From NCBI GenBank assembly GCA_016720925.1, contig JADKJR010000001.1, positions 558,001 to 622,000 of the forward strand: DNA of 64,000 nucleotides. The letters run 5' to 3'. The position numbers and the translations under genes were made by a program. This document shows, one piece after another, positions 62,113 through 64,000 of this stretch. The stretch is from Betaproteobacteria bacterium. GTDB taxonomy: Bacteria; Pseudomonadota; Gammaproteobacteria; Burkholderiales; Usitatibacteraceae. A model generated the notes under the pieces. It made no database searches. It had not been told where the DNA came from and was given only the letters and a program-made list of their open reading frames with translations. Each line of letters begins with the position of its first letter. Positions within the stretch are counted from its first letter, which is position 1.

Positions 62113-64000
62113 CCCCGATGGGGCGACGCTTACTCTCGACGCCGTCGTTGCCTTCAACGATGGCCTTCTGGAGTACCTGGGTTGCGACGCGTTGGCGCCA
62201 CCAACCGTCTGTAATTTCCGCGCGCCTGCGGACTTCGTTGGCGATACCGTCGCGACGTTCACCGTCTCCGACGGACAGGTGACGACAAACGCAACCTGGA
62301 CCATCCACGTGCAGCCTGATCCGGTACCTGTCGCCCCGATTGCATCCGACTCCTTTGATAAAAGCTGGTCGGGATTCGCTCGATCCGTGGTTCTTGAGGC
62401 CTTCGATGCCAATGCCGACACGCTCACCTACACGATCGTCACACCGCCAAGTAATGGTTCTGTGTCCTGCATCGGCAAGACTTGTTCCTACACACCCAAC
62501 TCAGGCTTTCTGGGTGACGACACCTTCACCTGGACGGCGAGCGATGGCGTGTTCTTGTCGAACACGGGCACTGCGATAATTCGTGTTGAGCAAGGTCCCC
62601 GCGACCAGACGTTTACGACCATCGGACAGGAGCCGCTCGCGCAATTCCAACTCATTACCACCAATTTCGTGTCCTACCTGGGGGTCTTAAGCACGACCAC
62701 GCATGGTGTTTTGGATTGCCCAACTCTCGAATCCCAAACGTTCCCCGTCCGATGCACCTACACGGCAGCGGAGGGATTCGTCGGCGTGGATTCGTTCACG
62801 TGGGTCGCGGGTGGCAATGGCTTCTCAGTGGTCGTGACGGTCACCATAAATGTGGATCCGCCGCCCATCACTTACGCCGTCACCGCCGTGGCCAACCCGG
62901 TAGCGGGTGGCACCGTCACTTGCCTGCCTGACCCCGTCAACCACGGCAGCACCACAGAATGTACCGCCACCGCCAATGCTGGCTATATCTTGACCGGCCT
63001 GGCTGGCTGCAGCGGTTCCAGCGCCATCAGCCCCTACACTACGCCAGCCATCACGGCGGCCTGTACGGTGACGGCCAGCTTCACGGCAGGTGTTCGGTTC
63101 GTTGTAACCAGCACGGCCGAATCGGGTCCGGGAACGTGGACGAGCGCGGTAACCATCATCAATAACCAAACCTGCGACGCACCCACAAAACGCATCGAAT
63201 TCAACATCCCCGCCGCCACCGATCCGGGCTGCAATCCAGCCACCGGGGTGTGCGTCGTGCAGTTGGGCACCGGTACCGCAATTGTCTGCCCGAATGTAGT
63301 GGTTGACGGCTACTCGCAGCCGGGGGCGGTCGCAAACACGGCCACCGACCACACCAACAATGCGCAACTCAAGATTGAATTTGCGGGCACGAGCACACTT
63401 TTCCTTGGCCATGACGGCATCACCCTGCGCGGTATCGCTTTCGCCGCAGTGCAGGTCGGCATCGGCGTTCGCAACGTGTTCGGCGCAGGCCTGGTGAACA
63501 CGTTCAGCCAAGTACTTGCCGGCAATTATTTCGGTTGGCGTGCCGACGGACTGACCCCCGCCGGGTTCAACGGCGAACACCGGTTGGCAATAAACAATGG
63601 CCAAAGTGTGAATGTCATCGGCGCGCGCGTGGGCGGCCCGAATCCGGCAGACCGCAATCTCATCACCCATACGCTACACGGCAACGGCCTCAGACTTTCG
63701 GGCGCCAGCAACGCGCTAGTCGAGGGCAACGTGTTCAATCTGGATCGCAATGGCAATCCGGCGGCAGGCGCCAATTCCAGCCAAGGAATCCTGCTTGACG
63801 CCGGCGGCAATAACGCCAACACCATCCGTCGCAACGTCATCACGCAAACCAAGGTATCGGGTGTCCAATGCACCGGCGGCAGCAGCACGACGCTTTCCGA
63901 GAATGAAATTTTCGATGTCGGCTCCTCGGGTGCGGCCAATGCACGCGGCATCGAACTGCAGCCCGGTTGTAATCGCAATCAGACAGCACCCGTCATCACC
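62042..64000 (+). CDS. Ig-like and right-handed beta-helix part of the large secreted protease (runs off the window)
   Basis: An open frame without stops to the window edge, at least 653 codons. It starts directly after the protease domain (PVVRSGELTVVLGSSFGIPY) with two or three cadherin/Ig-like 'VSDG' modules (FVGDTVATFTVSDGQ, PNSGFLGDDTFTWTASDGVF, AEGFVGVDSFTWVAGG), then a Cys-containing repeat (GGTVTCLPDPVNHGSTTECT) and a parallel beta-helix (NVIGARVGGPNPADRNLITH, RLSGASNALVEGNVFNLDRN, ILLDAGGNNANTIRRNVIT). No start codon or ribosome-binding site fits its own start, so it belongs to the upstream protease and is separated only by the frameshift. The true end lies outside the window. Confidence 0.82.

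Noticed and set aside
1..64000. CRISPR array, prophage, insertion sequence or integron
   Set aside because: No regularly spaced direct repeats, Cas, integrase, transposase or phage structural genes were found on either strand.

Overview
The window looks like chromosomal DNA of a GC-rich Gram-negative bacterium, most probably a betaproteobacterium (Burkholderiales-like). Supporting signs are a Burkholderiales-type trimeric porin, a TAXI-type TRAP solute-binding protein, a surface-adhesin-E-like protein, DUF3297, tandem W-rich 'WWN..ESGWG' repeats on a secreted cyclophilin, TonB-dependent uptake and lipoprotein genes. Genus cannot be fixed from the sequence. I see no rRNA, tRNA, CRISPR array, transposase, integrase or phage gene.

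Layout. 0-6 kb: GH16 glucanase, DUF1801 protein, katG, DUF3592 membrane protein, small membrane protein, methyltransferase. 6-16.5 kb: DASS anion transporter, a decayed TauE/SafE permease, TAXI binding protein, glutathione transferase, exported propeller-like protein, DUF3297, Tat-exported metallo-beta-lactamase-fold protein, tandem thioredoxin protein. 16.7-25.7 kb: MscS channel, BCS1-like AAA ATPase, ABC exporter, Tat-exported aldo/keto reductase, secreted cyclophilin, frameshifted SpoIIAA/STAS-like gene. 26-33.4 kb: pdxH, porin, a second ABC exporter, an ArsR-AHSA1 two-gene operon with an apparently leaderless promoter, erythromycin-esterase-like protein. 33.6-37.3 kb: a group of small stress/envelope genes (hydrophilic 53-residue protein, CsbD, YXWGXW protein, BON protein) and a HAD hydrolase. 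37.4-43.2 kb: GH127 glycosidase, dihaem cytochrome c, exported Cys-rich protein, glpQ with a candidate Pho box. 43.4-49.3 kb: a two-gene operon of an OmpA-like lipoprotein and a WD40-caspase fusion, then a patatin-like lipase. 49.5-54.6 kb: small anchored protein, candidate anti-Shine-Dalgarno RNA, dsbB/dsbA-like pair, adhesin-E-like protein, GGDEF-EAL protein. 54.7-64 kb: operon of PQQ-type sugar dehydrogenase/cytochrome (damaged) and TonB receptor, FAS1-type dehydratase, methyltransferase-rsuA pair, and a large trypsin/Ig-like/beta-helix protein running off the window with a C-run frameshift.

The most unusual feature is a family of about 66-bp palindromic elements: 13 copies in 64 kb, almost all intergenic, nearly all in the same orientation. 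Each reads as a long imperfect hairpin with a conserved GCGCCAGTGCTWGAGTTT arm. No transposase accompanies them, and I do not recognise the family. One copy lies inside the coding start of the secreted protease. Two G/C homopolymer scars inside one dehydrogenase gene and a third near 49.6 kb suggest local sequence-quality or assembly damage, so the frameshifts in this window must be read with care.
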